64,000 nt of DNA from NCBI RefSeq assembly GCF_004365095.1, contig NZ_SOCN01000001.1, positions 124,001 through 188,000 on the forward strand, given 5' to 3'. The stretch is from Mycoplasmopsis mustelae (lineage in GTDB: Bacteria; Bacillota_I; Bacilli_A; Mycoplasmatales; Metamycoplasmataceae). Below the pieces are notes generated by a model. It was not told the DNA's origin and ran no database searches. It saw nothing but the letters and a program-made list of their open reading frames with translations. The position numbers and the translations under genes are program-made. Position 1 is the stretch's first letter; every line of letters starts with the position of its first letter. Below, piece by piece: positions 12,080 through 31,031 of this stretch.

Positions 12080-12354
12080 AAATCTAATTCGTATAAAACT
12101 TTCACATTTTTAGACATTTTTTCTATTGTTTCTATTTCTTTTGCAAATCCTGGAATTTTTATAAAATTTTCAAACTCACTACGAGTGGTTCATCTTTCGA
12201 CAACTATAATATTTTCATGACTTAAGAGGCCATATTCAAAAGATAAATTTGTTTCACACATACGTGCTTTTTGAGTAAAAATATATAAATAATCAATAAA
12301 ACCTTTTAATTTTTCAGGGTTAATTGAATATTGTGTGGCTTTAGTATATATCAT
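12070..12354 (-). CDS. Antibiotic-biosynthesis-monooxygenase-fold small protein, 94 aa
   Basis: ATG at 12354, TAG at 12070, one TGA-Trp. The length and pattern fit the dimeric ferredoxin-like ABM/YgiN family: an N-terminal strand, a helix (LKGFIDYLYIFTQKARMCE), strands around ENIIVVERWTT, and a helix SEFENFIKIPGFAKEIETIE. Such proteins are small quinol or heme-related monooxygenases or simply unknown in mollicutes. It lies 8 bp after metG and is the last gene of its operon. The family call is by fold-level resemblance only. Confidence 0.7.
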
Positions 12355-12362
12355 AATTTCCT

Positions 12363-14706
<2,344 letters not shown>

Positions 14707-16869
14707 CTCGAAACTTTTTATTTAAGAATGCTTGGTATAAATCTGCGATGCAACAATCTACTTTTCCTTCAACTAAATCCACACCTAAAACCACAACATC
14801 TACATAATCACCAACTGTAAAAGTGCGCTTATTGGAAACTAGTTTAGTTAAATTTTGATTTGGTTCATAAGTAGCGTCAATTAAAGTACTTTTATGTACT
14901 AACCCACTAGCCATGAATTCGAACTCTACAAAAAAACCAAAATTTAAAATCGTAACAATTTGAGCTCTAAATGTTTGTCCAACTTTAAATTTTAAATACT
15001 CAGCAAATTTTAAATCATTAACACTACGCTCAATTTGCACAGCTTTTTGTTCGGCGCGAGTGTTTAAATCACCATATACTTCTACTTGTTGTTTAAAGTT
15101 TGATAAAGATTTATTGTTATTTTCTAAAATAAAATTACGAATGGTACGATGAATTATTAAATCTGGATATCTACGAATTGGACTAGTAAAATGACAATAA
15201 AATTCAGAGGCTAAACCAAAATGACCAATATTATGTGGTGAATAAATTGCTTTTTGCATTGTTCGTAAAAACATAAGTTTAACAAAATCATCATTACGTG
15301 CTTGTTTGATATCTTCAACAAATTTTGCAAATGCAAGTGGTGAAATTTGTTGATTTGCAATTAGTGATTTATTTGGAATATTTAAAGCAGTTAATGCATT
15401 TTTTAAATGATTAAGTTTTTCTTCATCCGGCGCTTCATGGATACGATATAAAACTGGTAGTTTTTTGTCAAATAAAAATTTTGCAACTGTTTCATTTGCA
15501 CGCACCATAAAATCTTCAATTAATACTTCTGAAAATCCGCGTTCATTAATTACAATCTCTTTAACAGTTCCATCATTATTTAATTTAATTTTTGGTTCAT
15601 TTAATTCAAAATCCACAAAACCTTGTTTGATTTTATATTGATGTAAAATCAAACTTAATTCTTTGGCATCGGTTAACATTCGTTTGAGTTCTGCAACCTG
15701 TTTTGGGTCTGCATCTTCATTAATTAAATTAGTTTGATAAAAAGCATCAACTTGCTTGTAGGTTAAACGAAATTTACTTTCAATAATTCCCTGAAAAACT
15801 TTGGTTGAAACATTATTTCCGTTGGAATCAATTTCCATTTCACATGCCATGACAAACCGCTTCACGTTTGGATTTAACGAACATATTCCGTTAGATAATT
15901 CAATTGGTAGCATCGGAATAACACGATCTACTAAATAAATACTAGTTCCACGCGATAGTGCTTCTTTATCTAATTCGCTTCCATCTTTAACATAATATGA
16001 AACATCAGCGATATAAACACCTAAAAAATAATTTCCGTTTGGTAATTTTTCAACATAAATAGAATCATCAAAATCTTTAGTATCATCACCATCAATTGTA
16101 ACAATCATTTTATCGGTTAAATCAACACGATTTGAGATATCTTCATTATCAATGGTTTGTGGAATCGCAGCCACTTCTGATAGCATTTTCTCTGGAAATT
16201 CAGATGGTGCTTTAATTTGTTCTAAATATGATTTAACATATACCATCGGGTCAGCTTCATTAGTAATCACGCGTTTGATTTGAATTAAGACAGTTTTAGC
16301 TTCATATTTTAAGATTTTTGCAATAACTAAATCATTTAGTTTTGTTGGTACACCTTTAGAAACAATGGATCATGAAACATTTTTCATTTTATTTTCTACG
16401 GGTACAAAATAAGTTGCATTGTTTTTATGTTTAATAAATCCAACTACCTCATCATTGCCACGTTGTAAAATTTCTGCAACAACACCACTTTTTTGCTCGT
16501 TAGTTTCACCCCTAGGGTTTATATAAACATAAACTTTAACTTTGTCATTATTAATTGCTCCGTTAAAATTAAAGTTTTTAATAAAAACACTATCTTTAAT
16601 ATTATTTTCGACATCAATGTTATAATCTACAAATCCGAATTGGCCCTTAGAATTGACGTGTAAGATTCCTTCAATTGTATCAATTAAAATTGGTGCGTAG
16701 TATTCATCTTTGTTATTTTTAAATAGCTTGTATTCACGTTGTAGTGATGACAACAAACTGGTTAGTTCTTTGTTATTTTTTGGTAAAACACGAAATTTTC
16801 TAGCAATGTCTAAAAAACTGCGTGATTTTGCACATTGTATATATTTAATTACTTGTTCTTTATTCATAA

Positions 16870-17106
16870 TTATAAGACAAACACCCTTAATAAAATTGTT
16901 AAAATAAATAATAAACTTCCTAAAATGATCATAGATCATTTTAGGAATTTTTTAAATCCACGTTCTTTAGAAACTTTAAATAAATCTAAATCCCCCGAAC
17001 CAACCAATGCCCCTGAAAAACCATTTGAATCCGGTGACATTAAAAATGAGATAAAGATTAAAAGTAAGCTTATGAAGATCAAAATTATTGTTAATGCAAT
17101 TATCAT
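16870..17106 (-). CDS. secG: Preprotein translocase subunit SecG, 78 aa
   Basis: Small subunit of the SecYEG channel. Two hydrophobic helices (about 2-24 and 57-77) flank a cytoplasmic loop with the SecG-type segment GFSGALVGSGDLDLFKVSKE and then RGFKKFLKW. ATG at 17106 has a strong AGGAGAAG site; one TGA-Trp. Its position immediately before rnr supports the call. Confidence 0.88.
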
Positions 17107-17177
17107 CGCTTCTCCTTAATTTTGTTAAATTATTATACTTTATTTTGATGAATTTACTTACAAATTCAAACAAAAGA

Positions 17178-17207
17178 AAATAAAGCATCCAAAAAGATAC
17201 TTTATTT
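17178..17207 (-). terminator. Intrinsic terminator of the dut-ackA-coaD-engB operon
   Basis: Minus strand: 12-bp stem (17196-17207 with 17178-17189, one G-U) around a 6-base loop, followed by TTCTTTTG. The TAA at 17202 lies within the stem. Confidence 0.7.
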
Positions 17208-18107
17208 AAACTTTTCTATATGAAATGTTTTTTCTATTTGAGTATAAAACCCTTCAGTGTTATGAAATTGAATACTATTTAAATCTGTAAGTGTTGCAGA
17301 TTTAATTAAAGGGGCTAAATAAAAGTTGATTTTAATTACGTTAGGATCTTCAAAAGAAACTTCGGTTTTTCGATAATCAATTCTTGCTGTATCTGATGTA
17401 CCCGCCAAAACCAAAGTATTTTCAATGAATTCTGCACGTTTTTGAGAATCATTTTGAAGTTTTTGATAAGCTTCTTTTAAAGCGGTAAAAGTTTGATATT
17501 GATCAATTTGTTCGTTTCGTAGTTGTGTTGCATCATTTTTTAAGAAAATGGTATTTGTAACGTCAGATAAGGTTATTTTTTTAAACCCGCTTAATTTATA
17601 AATTGTTGTCACATTTGGAGTAAGATTTTTATTTAGATCTTTAGCAACAAATGATACCCTTAAATATAAAACCCCTTCAAGGTCATTTGCAAATGATTTA
17701 AACTGAATATTATATGCATCTTTAAAAACATTGAGTGGAACTGCTTGCGAAGTGGTTATATAAAAGTCTTGATTTTGTTGTTCTGATTTTGTAAGTATTT
17801 TTTTAGGAAGTAATAAATTTTCTCAGTATTTATTATTCGCTGTTATTTCAGAATTAGTTTTAAAAATTGGATCTTCAACATAAGCACTAGCAAAAGATTG
17901 TTTTGGATCCACTCTACCTGGTTGTAATTCAAACATTAAAGATTGATAATTTTTATATTTTAAATTTTGATTATTTGCTAAGACCGCCAATTCGGGTAGC
18001 TTTTCGGTTGGGTGTGATTTGGTAGCAACAGTTATTCCGGCAGTTAATGCAATAACCGCGACAGAAGTTAAACTAGTTGTTAGAAAAATTTTAAGTGACT
18101 TTTTCAC
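17202..18107 (-). CDS. Exported or membrane-anchored protein of unknown function, 301 aa
   Basis: GTG start at 18107 overlapping the engB stop (TAGTG); TAA at 17202. The N-terminus MKKSLKIFLTTSLTSVAVIA is a signal or anchor helix without a lipobox cysteine. The remainder is polar, with alternating strands and a helix DQYQTFTALKEAYQKLQND; no catalytic motif seen. It is the last gene of the dut-ackA-coaD-engB operon. Function not recognised. Confidence 0.8.
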
Positions 18108-18682
18108 TAGACCTCCAAAATGTTTGAAACACTTTCTGCAAGTTCATTAACACCAAAGTGTGTTTCAGCGGAAACAATATAATAATTATCAAATTGAAAT
18201 TGCTGACGTTCTGCTTTAATACGTTTAAGTAATTGATTTTTTTCTTTTTGATTTAATTTATCAGCTTTAGTATAAACCGGTATAAACATTAAATTAATTT
18301 TACATAAAAATTCTATCACATTTTTATCATTTGCACTTATTCCGTGGCGACTATCTATTAACAGATAAACTGCTTTTAAATTTTCACGGTTAATTAAATA
18401 TTCTTCAACCATATGCATCATGGTTTGAATTTTAGTTTTTGATAATCTAGCATAACCATAACCTGGAAGGTCTACAAATACAGCTTTATTTTCATTTTCA
18501 AAGAAATTTAAAAGTTGTGTTCTTCCTGGTGTTTTAGAAACACGCGCCATTTTTTTATTTCCTACTAAAGCATTAATCAAACTACTTTTGCCAACGTTTG
18601 AACGTCCTCAGAATGCTATTTCATAATTGTTATGTTGATACCAATCACTTTTTTGTGTTGATGATTTTATAAATTTAAACAT
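18107..18682 (-). CDS. engB: Ribosome biogenesis GTPase EngB (YihA/YsxC), 191 aa
   Basis: GTPase needed for 50S subunit assembly. G1 is GRSNVGKSS, G2 region TPGRTQ, G3 DLPGYGYA, G4 TKAD, and the end has VSA as G5. Length is normal for the family. ATG at 18682 overlaps the coaD end by 8 bp. Tryptophan is encoded both as TGG and as TGA in the first 25 codons. Confidence 0.95.
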
Positions 18683-19115
18683 TTTTGTCTTTCATAGCTC
18701 GGCGTAGTGCAGAAGAAACTTTTAAATAAGCATGATCAGGTATGATTAAAATGGTTTCTAGGTCTTTATTTAAAATTTTATTTCCTGAAGCTAAATCAAT
18801 TTCAAAAGCATAATCCATTTGATTACGTGCAGAACGCACCAAATATTTTACTTCCAATTCTGCTGCAATTTTTGCAGTTAGCTTATCAGAATTGATCATA
18901 ATAATAACATTCTCATATTGTTGGGTGTGTTGTATTAAATCATTGTAATTGCGTTTAAAATCATTATTATTTTTTTCAGGATTTTGACTAATGACAACAT
19001 AAAGTAGATCAAATAACGAACTAGCTTTATGAATGATATCTAAATGCCCCTCATGCACCGGATTAAACGATCCAGCATATAAAGCTTTTTTAATCTTGGT
19101 AGATTGCTTTAGCAT
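18675..19115 (-). CDS. coaD: Phosphopantetheine adenylyltransferase, 146 aa
   Basis: Transfers AMP to 4'-phosphopantetheine in coenzyme A synthesis. The nucleotidyltransferase motif is AGSFNPVHEGHLDII (T/HxGH type); the C-terminal IPDHAYLKVSSALRR corresponds to the family ISSS/R end. I place the start at ATG 19115 rather than the TTG at 19124; either overlaps the ackA end. Some CoaD proteins have GSFDP where this one has GSFNP. Confidence 0.9.
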   Translation of the reverse strand: MLKQSTKIKKALYAGSFNPVHEGHLDIIHKASSLFDLLYVVISQNPEKNNNDFKRNYNDLIQHTQQYENVIIMINSDKLTAKIAAELEVKYLVRSARNQMDYAFEIDLASGNKILNKDLETILIIPDHAYLKVSSALRRAMKDKNV

Positions 19116-20289
19116 TTCTTGCAATAACTAATTCTTCGTTAGTGCGAATTACATAAACTTTAACCTCAGAATCAGGTGTAGAAATTAATTGATATTCACC
19201 GATTGGTCCTTCATTTTTAACTTGATCTAATTTAATATTTTTAAATGAAAGTTTTTTAACAATATCTTCGCGAACTCCAGCGGCATTTTCACCAACGCCA
19301 GCCGTAAAAACCAAGGCATCTAAATGACAACCAATTTTATTTGCGTACATAGCAATATAATCAGCAATTTTTTGTGCATATAAATCTAAGGCAAATTGAG
19401 CTTGATTATTATTTTGTTTAAATGCTGCTTCACGCACATCACGCATATCACTTGAAACACCCGAAACACCTAATAAACCACTTTTTTTATTTAAAACATC
19501 GGTAAATTCATCAATTGACATTTTAGTTTGTTTGCAAACAAATTGATGAATTGAAGGATCAATATCACCACTTCTGGTTCCCATCATAATTCCAGCTAAT
19601 GGAGTCAGACCCATTGATGTATCTAAAGATTGCGAATCTTTAATAGCACATAAACTAGCACCATTTCCTAAGTGTAAGTTTATAAAACTAACTTTATCTT
19701 TACCTAAAATTTTTTGTAAGGTTTCGGTGATATATTGGTGTGAAATTCCGTGCATTCCATATTTTTTAATATTAAATTCGCTTGCTAATTGATGTGGAAT
19801 TGCATAAGTATAATTTACTTTCGGCATACTTCTATGGAATGCAGTATCAAAATCAGCGCTTAGTTTTGCATTTGGAAACACTTTTTTGAATCCTTGCATT
19901 GCTTGCACTGCGCCCGGATTGTGTAAAGGTGCATAAATAGCACATTCTTTAATCAAAGCAATTTCTTTATCAGTAATTTTGGTTGTAGTTGCAAAATAAT
20001 CTCCACCTTGCACCACTCTAAAACCAATGTTTTCTATTTCATTTTTATCTTTAACTATTTTCATCGCTTGCATTAAAGCATAAATTTCCGTAACAGCAAC
20101 CTCATGGTTTGGCATTGCTACATCTAGTTCCTTTTTTTCACCTAAACATTTAATAGTAATATTTCCTTTCGGTAAGGTAATTCTTTCAGCCAAACCGCTA
20201 GCGATGAGTTCAAGATTGTCTTTTTTAAACAAACTTAATTTAATTGAACTACTTCCAGCATTAATTACTAAGATTTTTTTTTCTTGCAT
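19090..20289 (-). CDS. ackA: Acetate kinase, 399 aa
   Basis: Makes ATP from acetyl phosphate in the fermentative Pta-AckA pathway. N-terminal phosphate motif VINAGSSSIK; downstream segments GMHGISHQYI, NLHLGNGASLCAI and FTAGVGENA are typical. Full length for the family. ATG at 20289 with AGGAGTAAT site; 67 bp after dut. No TGA-Trp interrupts it. Confidence 0.97.
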   Translation of the reverse strand: MQEKKILVINAGSSSIKLSLFKKDNLELIASGLAERITLPKGNITIKCLGEKKELDVAMPNHEVAVTEIYALMQAMKIVKDKNEIENIGFRVVQGGDYFATTTKITDKEIALIKECAIYAPLHNPGAVQAMQGFKKVFPNAKLSADFDTAFHRSMPKVNYTYAIPHQLASEFNIKKYGMHGISHQYITETLQKILGKDKVSFINLHLGNGASLCAIKDSQSLDTSMGLTPLAGIMMGTRSGDIDPSIHQFVCKQTKMSIDEFTDVLNKKSGLLGVSGVSSDMRDVREAAFKQNNNQAQFALDLYAQKIADYIAMYANKIGCHLDALVFTAGVGENAAGVREDIVKKLSFKNIKLDQVKNEGPIGEYQLISTPDSEVKVYVIRTNEELVIARNAKAIYQD

Positions 20290-20356
20290 TATTACTCCTT
20301 TAATTTTTATATTGTATCAAAATCGGTTGTATTAACTATGAAAATTTCCATTTTGA

Positions 20357-20875
20357 CTAATAGTTGCTATAAATCCGTTTAAAGTTTTTTTGATTCTTAT
20401 AAAAGTATGCTTGAAATAATTGTGCATAAGAAAAACCCAACATCACAAAACTCCCGATTGCAATTTCAAAAACTTTTAAAATTTGATTTTGAATAGTTTG
20501 AAAATCATTAGTTTTTAAAACTGAAATAATTTGTGCAATTTGATAAAAAAGTTCTTGAAATTGAATATTAATATCCTTATTTAGAATTTTAGGTTCTATA
20601 ATAGGATTTACTTCATATGCATAAGCTAAATTGATTAAAAAGTGTAATAAATCTGCAAATTCTTCGGTGATTTTTTGTTCATCAATGTTTTTTTGATTTT
20701 TTCAATATTTAAAACTTTGCACTTCATTAACGTATTCGCCCGCTTCAATGATTAAAGCTAAGGTTTTTTGAATCAAAATATCTTTGTTTGTTAATTTAGG
20801 TTGTGTTTTTTTGCGTTTGATATCAATTTGTGCGTCTAATTTTTTCTGCATATCAAACAAAATGGTTAAATTCAT
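20357..20875 (-). CDS. dut: Dimeric (type II) dUTPase-like NTP pyrophosphatase, 172 aa
   Basis: All-alpha dUTPase/MazG fold: N-terminal helix LFDMQKKLDAQIDIK, then metal-binding EAGEYVNEVQSFKYW and EEFADLLHFL with the E-x2-E and E-x3-D patterns. It would hydrolyse dUTP (possibly dUDP) to dUMP and so keep uracil out of DNA. ATG at 20875, TAG at 20357, one TGA-Trp. It starts 70 bp after the rpoC terminator and probably heads the dut-ackA-coaD-engB unit. Confidence 0.85.
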
Positions 20876-20945
20876 ATGTATATTATATTATCATTTTTTA
20901 TTTTGCTAAACTTCATTATCAATAAGATTGTTTCAGTTACAAATT

Positions 20946-20973
20946 AAAAAAATACTGTCTTAAAAGACAGCAT
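20946..20973 (-). terminator. rpoBC operon terminator
   Basis: Minus strand: stem 20965-20973 with 20952-20960, 4-base loop, then seven T, directly after the rpoC stop at 20978. Confidence 0.88.
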
Positions 20974-20977
20974 TTGC

Positions 20978-25400
<4,423 letters not shown>

Positions 25401-25408
<8 letters not shown>

Positions 25409-28400
25409 CATCGCCTCCTGTGTCAAATTGATAGTCAAACTCAGTAGGTTGCTCACTATCAGTTTCTTTATTTGAAAGTTCTAATTTCAATCCCAATCCT
25501 TTAAGTTCATGACTTAAAACATTGAATGATTCTGGGGTTCCAGGTGTTGGTAATTCTTTTCCAGAAACTAAAGCACTATATAGCGCATTGCGACCTAAAA
25601 TATCATCAGATTTATAAGTTAAAATTTCCTGTAATACGTTAGTTGCTCCGTATGATTCTAAAGCTCATGTTTCCATTTCCCCGAATCTTTGCCCACCATT
25701 TTGAGATTTTCCTCCTAGCGGTTGTTGGGTAATTAATGAATATGGACCAACTGAACGAGCATGCATTTTATCATCAACCATATGATTTAGTTTCATTATA
25801 TACATCACACCAACCGAGATCGGCTTGTCAAATTTGTTTCCTGTAATTGGATCAATTACTACTTGTTTTTCACTACGATCTAATCCTGCTTCCTCTAAAG
25901 CTGCTTCAATATCTTGTTTTTTAACTCCATCAAAACTTGGACTTACAAACTTTTCATTTAGTTTTAATGCAGCCATTCCAAGGTGTAATTCTAGAATTTG
26001 ACCAATATTCATCCGTGAAGGTACACCTTGTGGGTTTAACATAATATCAAGCGGAGTTCCATCTTCTAAGTATGGCATATCTTCTTCAGGTAGCACGATA
26101 GAAATAACACCTTTATTACCGTGTCGCCCAGCCATTTTATCACCAACTTTGATTTTACGTTTTTGTGCGATAGAAACTTTAACAATTTTTTCAACACCTT
26201 CTTCCAAAAGGTCATTATTATCCTTTGAAAGCACTTCAACGTGAATGACGGTTCCACCGTGTCCATTTTTAACTTTTAAAGAGGTATCTTTAGTTCCATT
26301 TGAACGAGAACCTAAAATAGCTTGCAACAGTTTTTCTTCTTGGGCCGGGTTTTCTTCTCCTTTAGGTGAAGTACGACCTACTAAAACATCTCCCGGAAGC
26401 ACTTCAGAACCAACTTTAACGATTCCATGTTCATCTAAATGACGAATTGAATATTTAGAAATTTGTGGGATATCTACAGTTAAAACATCATTACCTGAAC
26501 GTGAACTTCTGAATTGAATAATTTGTTCTTCAATATGAATTGATGTATAAACATCATCTTTTACTAAACGTTCATTAATGATAACGGCATCCTCAAAGTT
26601 ATAACCATTTCATGTAGTAAATCCAACTAAAACGTTTTTACCAAGCGCTAGTTCTCCATCCTTAAATGATGAACCATCGGTCAATAAATCGCCTTGTTTA
26701 ACTTCTTGTCCTTTAACCACAATCGGTTTTTGTTGAACTAAAGTTCCTTGGTTACTACGTTCAAAATTACGAAGTGAATATTTATCACTAACACCATTTT
26801 CTCTTTTGATAGTAATTTTTGAACCATCAACAGCTGTTACAATACCTGCATTTTTAGCAATTAAATTATATGAAGAGTATTTTGCAATATCTGCTTCAAT
26901 TCCGGTTGCAATTAAAGGAGCTTCTGCTTGAATTAAGGGAACGGCCTGACGTTGCATGTTCGATCCCATCAATGCACGGTTAGCATCGTCGTTTTCTAAG
27001 AACGGAATTCCGGCAGCAGCTACCGAAACCATTTGTTTAGATGAAACCTCTAAATAATCTACTTCTTCAGGTTTACCTAAACGATAAGTATAATCACTTC
27101 TAATGGTTAATGAAGGAGTAATAATTCTGTTGTTTTCATCAACTTGTACTGATGATTGTGCAAATGAAAGACCTTTTTCTTCTGCAGCAGTTAAATAATC
27201 AACAGTGTTATAATCAACTATGCCATTTTTAACTTTATAATATGGAGTTTTTAAAAATCCAAATTCATCAACCTGCGCAAAGGTTGCAAAGTTTAATATC
27301 AATCCTATATTTAATCCTTCTGGTGTTTCGATTGGACAAATTCTTCCATAGTGAGTTGAATGCACGTCCCGAACTTCAAATTGAGCTGTATCACGACTTA
27401 AACCACCAGGTCCTAAAGATGTCACACGACGTTTATTAGAAACTTCGGCTAGCGGATTAATTTGATCCATAAATTGAGATAATTTTGAAGAATTAAAAAA
27501 AGTTTTCATTTGATTGGTAATCAATTTATTATTAGTTACATTTTTAGCAGTTACTTTGTCAGCTTCCTTTGAACCAATGCGCTCGCGGGTAGTTTTTTCA
27601 AGTTTTGCTAGTGCAATCATTAACTGTGATTCTAATAATTCACCTACAGAAACAATCCGTTTATTAATCAATGAATCCGGATCGTCTTCTTGTCCTACGC
27701 CTTGAGTTAAGTTGAAATAATAACTAATTGCAGCAACAATATCAGAAATTAATAAATGAGTTTCAACAGATTTTGGATCATTTCCAATAACAATAATTGG
27801 ATCATTTCCGGCCTCCATTAATTTCTTGGATGGAAATACTTTAACCTTAATCACACGAATTCTCTTAGCTAATTCAGTGTTGTTATTCACATAACTAGTT
27901 TCGGTTGGAAATTTTGTATCATCTTTATTAATTGGACGGTACACCTTATGATAAACGTGTTCGGCCTTAATATCCTCAAGTTTTTCAGATTTACAAATTC
28001 CTTTATCAAATCAATCTTGAATTTTTAAAGCGGTTTTATAATCAATATAGTTTCCTTTACGCATTAAAACATCACCAGATTTATTTTTGATATCTTCAGC
28101 TAAATAAGTATCAGTAATACGATCAATTAAAGATAACTTTTTATTTAGCATATAACGCCCGGTTGCTGACAAGTTGTATCTTTTCTTATCAAAGAGCATA
28201 CTTGGCAACAGTGATTTTTTGGCCTCAGTAGTCTCGCGATCACCTTTTCTAATTGTTTTAAAAATTTCTTCTTGACAAAGATCAATAATTTCCTCTTGAG
28301 TAAGATCAATATTATTTAAAATTTTATCTTTCTTTATGGTTTCCTCTAACAATTCAGACTTGCCAAATAACTTCAACATTGTTTTTATTGAAAAACCAAA

Positions 28401-29042
28401 AGAACCCATCAAGGTTCCCAAAGCAATGTTTTTGTTTTTATCAACTTTTACTTTTACTATATCTAAATTTGATGAAGTAACTTTATGTGAAACCTCAAAT
28501 CATGAACCAACTCTTGGTAGAATTTCGAGTTTGTTAAACAAGTCATCTGATTGCTTATTACGCACACCAACCCCAAAGTATGCACCCGGCGATCTAATTA
28601 ACTGACTAACAATTACTTTTTCAGAACCATTTATTATAAAACTTCCACCTGAAGTCATGTATGGAATTTCACCTAATAAAACTTTTTCTTCTTTTATAAC
28701 CCCAGTTTTTACATTTTCAACCTTTAAAGTTGCATAAATTTTTGAACTGAAGTTCATCCCTTTCGCCTTACACTTATTGATTTCATCACCTTCACTAGTG
28801 ATTTTTTTGTATGGTAGCTCAACTTCAAAAGTTGATTTAAGGTATTCAAGTTTAATTTGTCCGGTAGTAATTGGATAAGTTTCCATCAAAGCATTTTGAA
28901 TTCCGGTTTTCATAAAATCATGAAAACTATCTTTGCTGGTCTTTAAAATATCCAAAAGTTCAAGAGATTGTTTGGTCACTGAATAATCTCTTCTTAATGT
29001 TTTAGGCCCAAATTTTTTCACTTTATATTTTTTATTTTCCAT
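25401..29042 (-). CDS. rpoB: RNA polymerase beta subunit, 1213 aa
   Basis: Core RNA polymerase subunit. Diagnostic segments include the rifampicin region [20 protein letters not shown] followed by SLGPGGL, then [18 protein letters not shown], and the C-terminal [17 protein letters not shown]. In the rifampicin region the usual Leu-Ser is Ile/Asn-shifted (QINPLAE), and Asn sits where E. coli has Ser/His variants; mycoplasmas are commonly rifampicin resistant, so this may matter. ATG at 29042 after an AAGG site; TAA at 25401 overlaps rpoC. Confidence 0.97.
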
Positions 29043-29201
29043 TTTTGACCTTTCTATGCTGCAATTAAGTAATTTTTAAAATAAAATTTAATTTTTTAAA
29101 AAATGTATATAAATTTTACTATATTATTTTATTTAACATAATAAAAAATAAAAATTTTTAAAACTGAAATACACACTTTTTTAGCGTACTTTTTAGTTAA
29201 T

Positions 29202-30857
29202 TTATGATTTAAATTTAATAATTTTTAAGTAAATTTTCTGTCAAATTTGTGTTTTATAAATTAAAAAAATAAGTTCTAATAAAAAATAAAAAATAAAAGC
29301 AGGAACAAATAATGGTAATATTTTTTCCTCAGAATTATCTCGATTTGAATATCTATCTACAAACGTATAAAGTGAATAACTGCTGAAAATTCCGTAAGTT
29401 ATAAAGTTTCGATATGTTCCTTCACTTTCAAATAAAACTAGGGAAAGAATGGCCTTTCTATACATTGGAAAAAGAAAATTTTTATAGATAAAAAATTTTG
29501 TATATCCCAGAGATTTTCAATAATCAATTTTGCTTTGATCTATTTTATTAATTGTTTCCGAAAACTGCTTGCTCATAGACCTAAAAGTAAGAATTATTAC
29601 CGATAAAACCAATGAAGTCGCAGGATTTAAAAATGAATTAAATAAAACATAAAAAACAATTACCGGAATGGATTTTAACAGGATAATGAAACTTTTAAAG
29701 ATTATACTTATTTGAGATTGAATTAATTTCTCACTCATTAAAATTGCAAACCAAAATGCAAATACAAAACCTAAATAAATTGCTATATATGTCTGTTTAA
29801 AAATTTCTCAATAAATTAGGTAAATATCAGGTTTTGCTATAATCTCACTAAAATCGAAATAGAAAAGTACTTTAAGATGTGATATGAAACTATAAAAATC
29901 AGTTTTTATTTGTGATAATTCTAAAAAACTTATGATAACAATACTAAAATAGATGCTGAAAATTACTCAATTTATGATTTTTTTATAATTATATTTTCAA
30001 CTTTTTGGTGTATTTTTATTACTATGTTTAATTTTTGGTGCAATAAATAAATATTTATTATAAAAAACTAAAATAAGTTCAAAAATAAAAACAAAGAAAA
30101 CAATATATAAAACACTAATTCCTAAATATTGAAATTGATTTTTATATAAATTAAATAAAAAGCCAATTCCAAATACACCAACCGATCCTAAAATTGAATT
30201 TCAACGTATATTTGATTCTATCGCTAATAAAGAATTCATTAAAAATTTATTTTTGTGATTTAAAAAAATATTGATATAAAAACTTTTAAAATGAAACATC
30301 CCATTATTTATATCACGATAAAATTTATTTGTATCACTAGATTCAAAAATATCACAAAAATATCGTTGCAATCATAATCAAGTACTATATCAAAAAATCA
30401 TAAAGGCTATCATTTCACCTCTATATGTGGCTTTGAAAATAGTAATAATCAAAATTATTGGGAGTGAACGAAGCACTAAAATAATAACTCTTAAAATTCA
30501 GGTTCACCAATTATGTTTTCATAAATTTAAAGCAGTGAAATATGCGCTAAAAAATGCTAAAATCAATCCAACAAAACTTCCGCTAAAAACTAATTTAATA
30601 GTGATTCACATTAATTCTAAATTTTTTATTCACAATGATTCGCCTTTAAATTGTGGATCGATGTTTACAAAAGAAAAAAGATTTTTTAAATGTTGATAAA
30701 ATTGCTTTAAGCCTACTAAGGAAACTGAGAAATTTAAACTATATAAGAAATAACATAAAAAACTTAAAGATACTATAATTAAACATCATTTAATAAAATT
30801 GCGTTGAAAAATTTTATTAAAAAATCGTGTTTTATTCATAACAAACACTTTTGTCAT
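29202..30857 (-). CDS. p69-like ABC permease (PhnE/thiamine type), 551 aa
   Basis: Reads as one frame with many TGA-Trp codons. About ten or more hydrophobic segments in two halves, each with a permease-like stretch (for example FAFWFAILMSEKLI and LLKSIPVIVFYVL in the second half). It matches the p69 permease of the M. hyorhinis p37-p29-p69 set in size and position beside the p37-like gene. Start could be ATG 30857 or 30839; neither has a clear ribosome site. Its binding protein is encoded 174 bp upstream, but the ATPase (p29) is not here. Transport of thiamine compounds is inferred from p37 and its riboswitch. Confidence 0.75.
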
Positions 30858-30938
30858 GTTTTAATTTATATAGTTTAAAAATTTTATTATTTAGCAAACA
30901 TAAGATATTTTTAAAATTTCATAATACGAAGTATAGAC

Positions 30939-30970
30939 AAAAAGCAAAAACTTGTATTTTTTGCTTTTTT
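30939..30970 (-). terminator. Terminator after the p37-like gene
   Basis: A 12-bp stem (30939-30950 with 30957-30968) and 6-base loop flanked by A-run and T-run. It would work on either strand, but only the minus-strand p37 gene ends beside it. It separates p37 from the p69 gene. Confidence 0.75.
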
Positions 30971-31031
30971 ATTAAGAAACTATAAATAGTTCATAAATTA
31001 ATATGATTAAAAACATCTTCAAAGAATAACA

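Noticed and set aside
16868-16939. Longer N-terminus for RNase R from ATG 16939
   Set aside because: It would overlap most of the end of secG; MNKEQ at 16867 is the normal family start.
29043-29201. Terminator and promoter before rpoB
   Set aside because: AT-rich stretch with several weak TATA-like and hairpin candidates; none stands out enough to annotate.
30427-30696. Plus-strand frame within the p69 gene
   Set aside because: Opposite a continuous transmembrane reading frame; composition typical of antisense.
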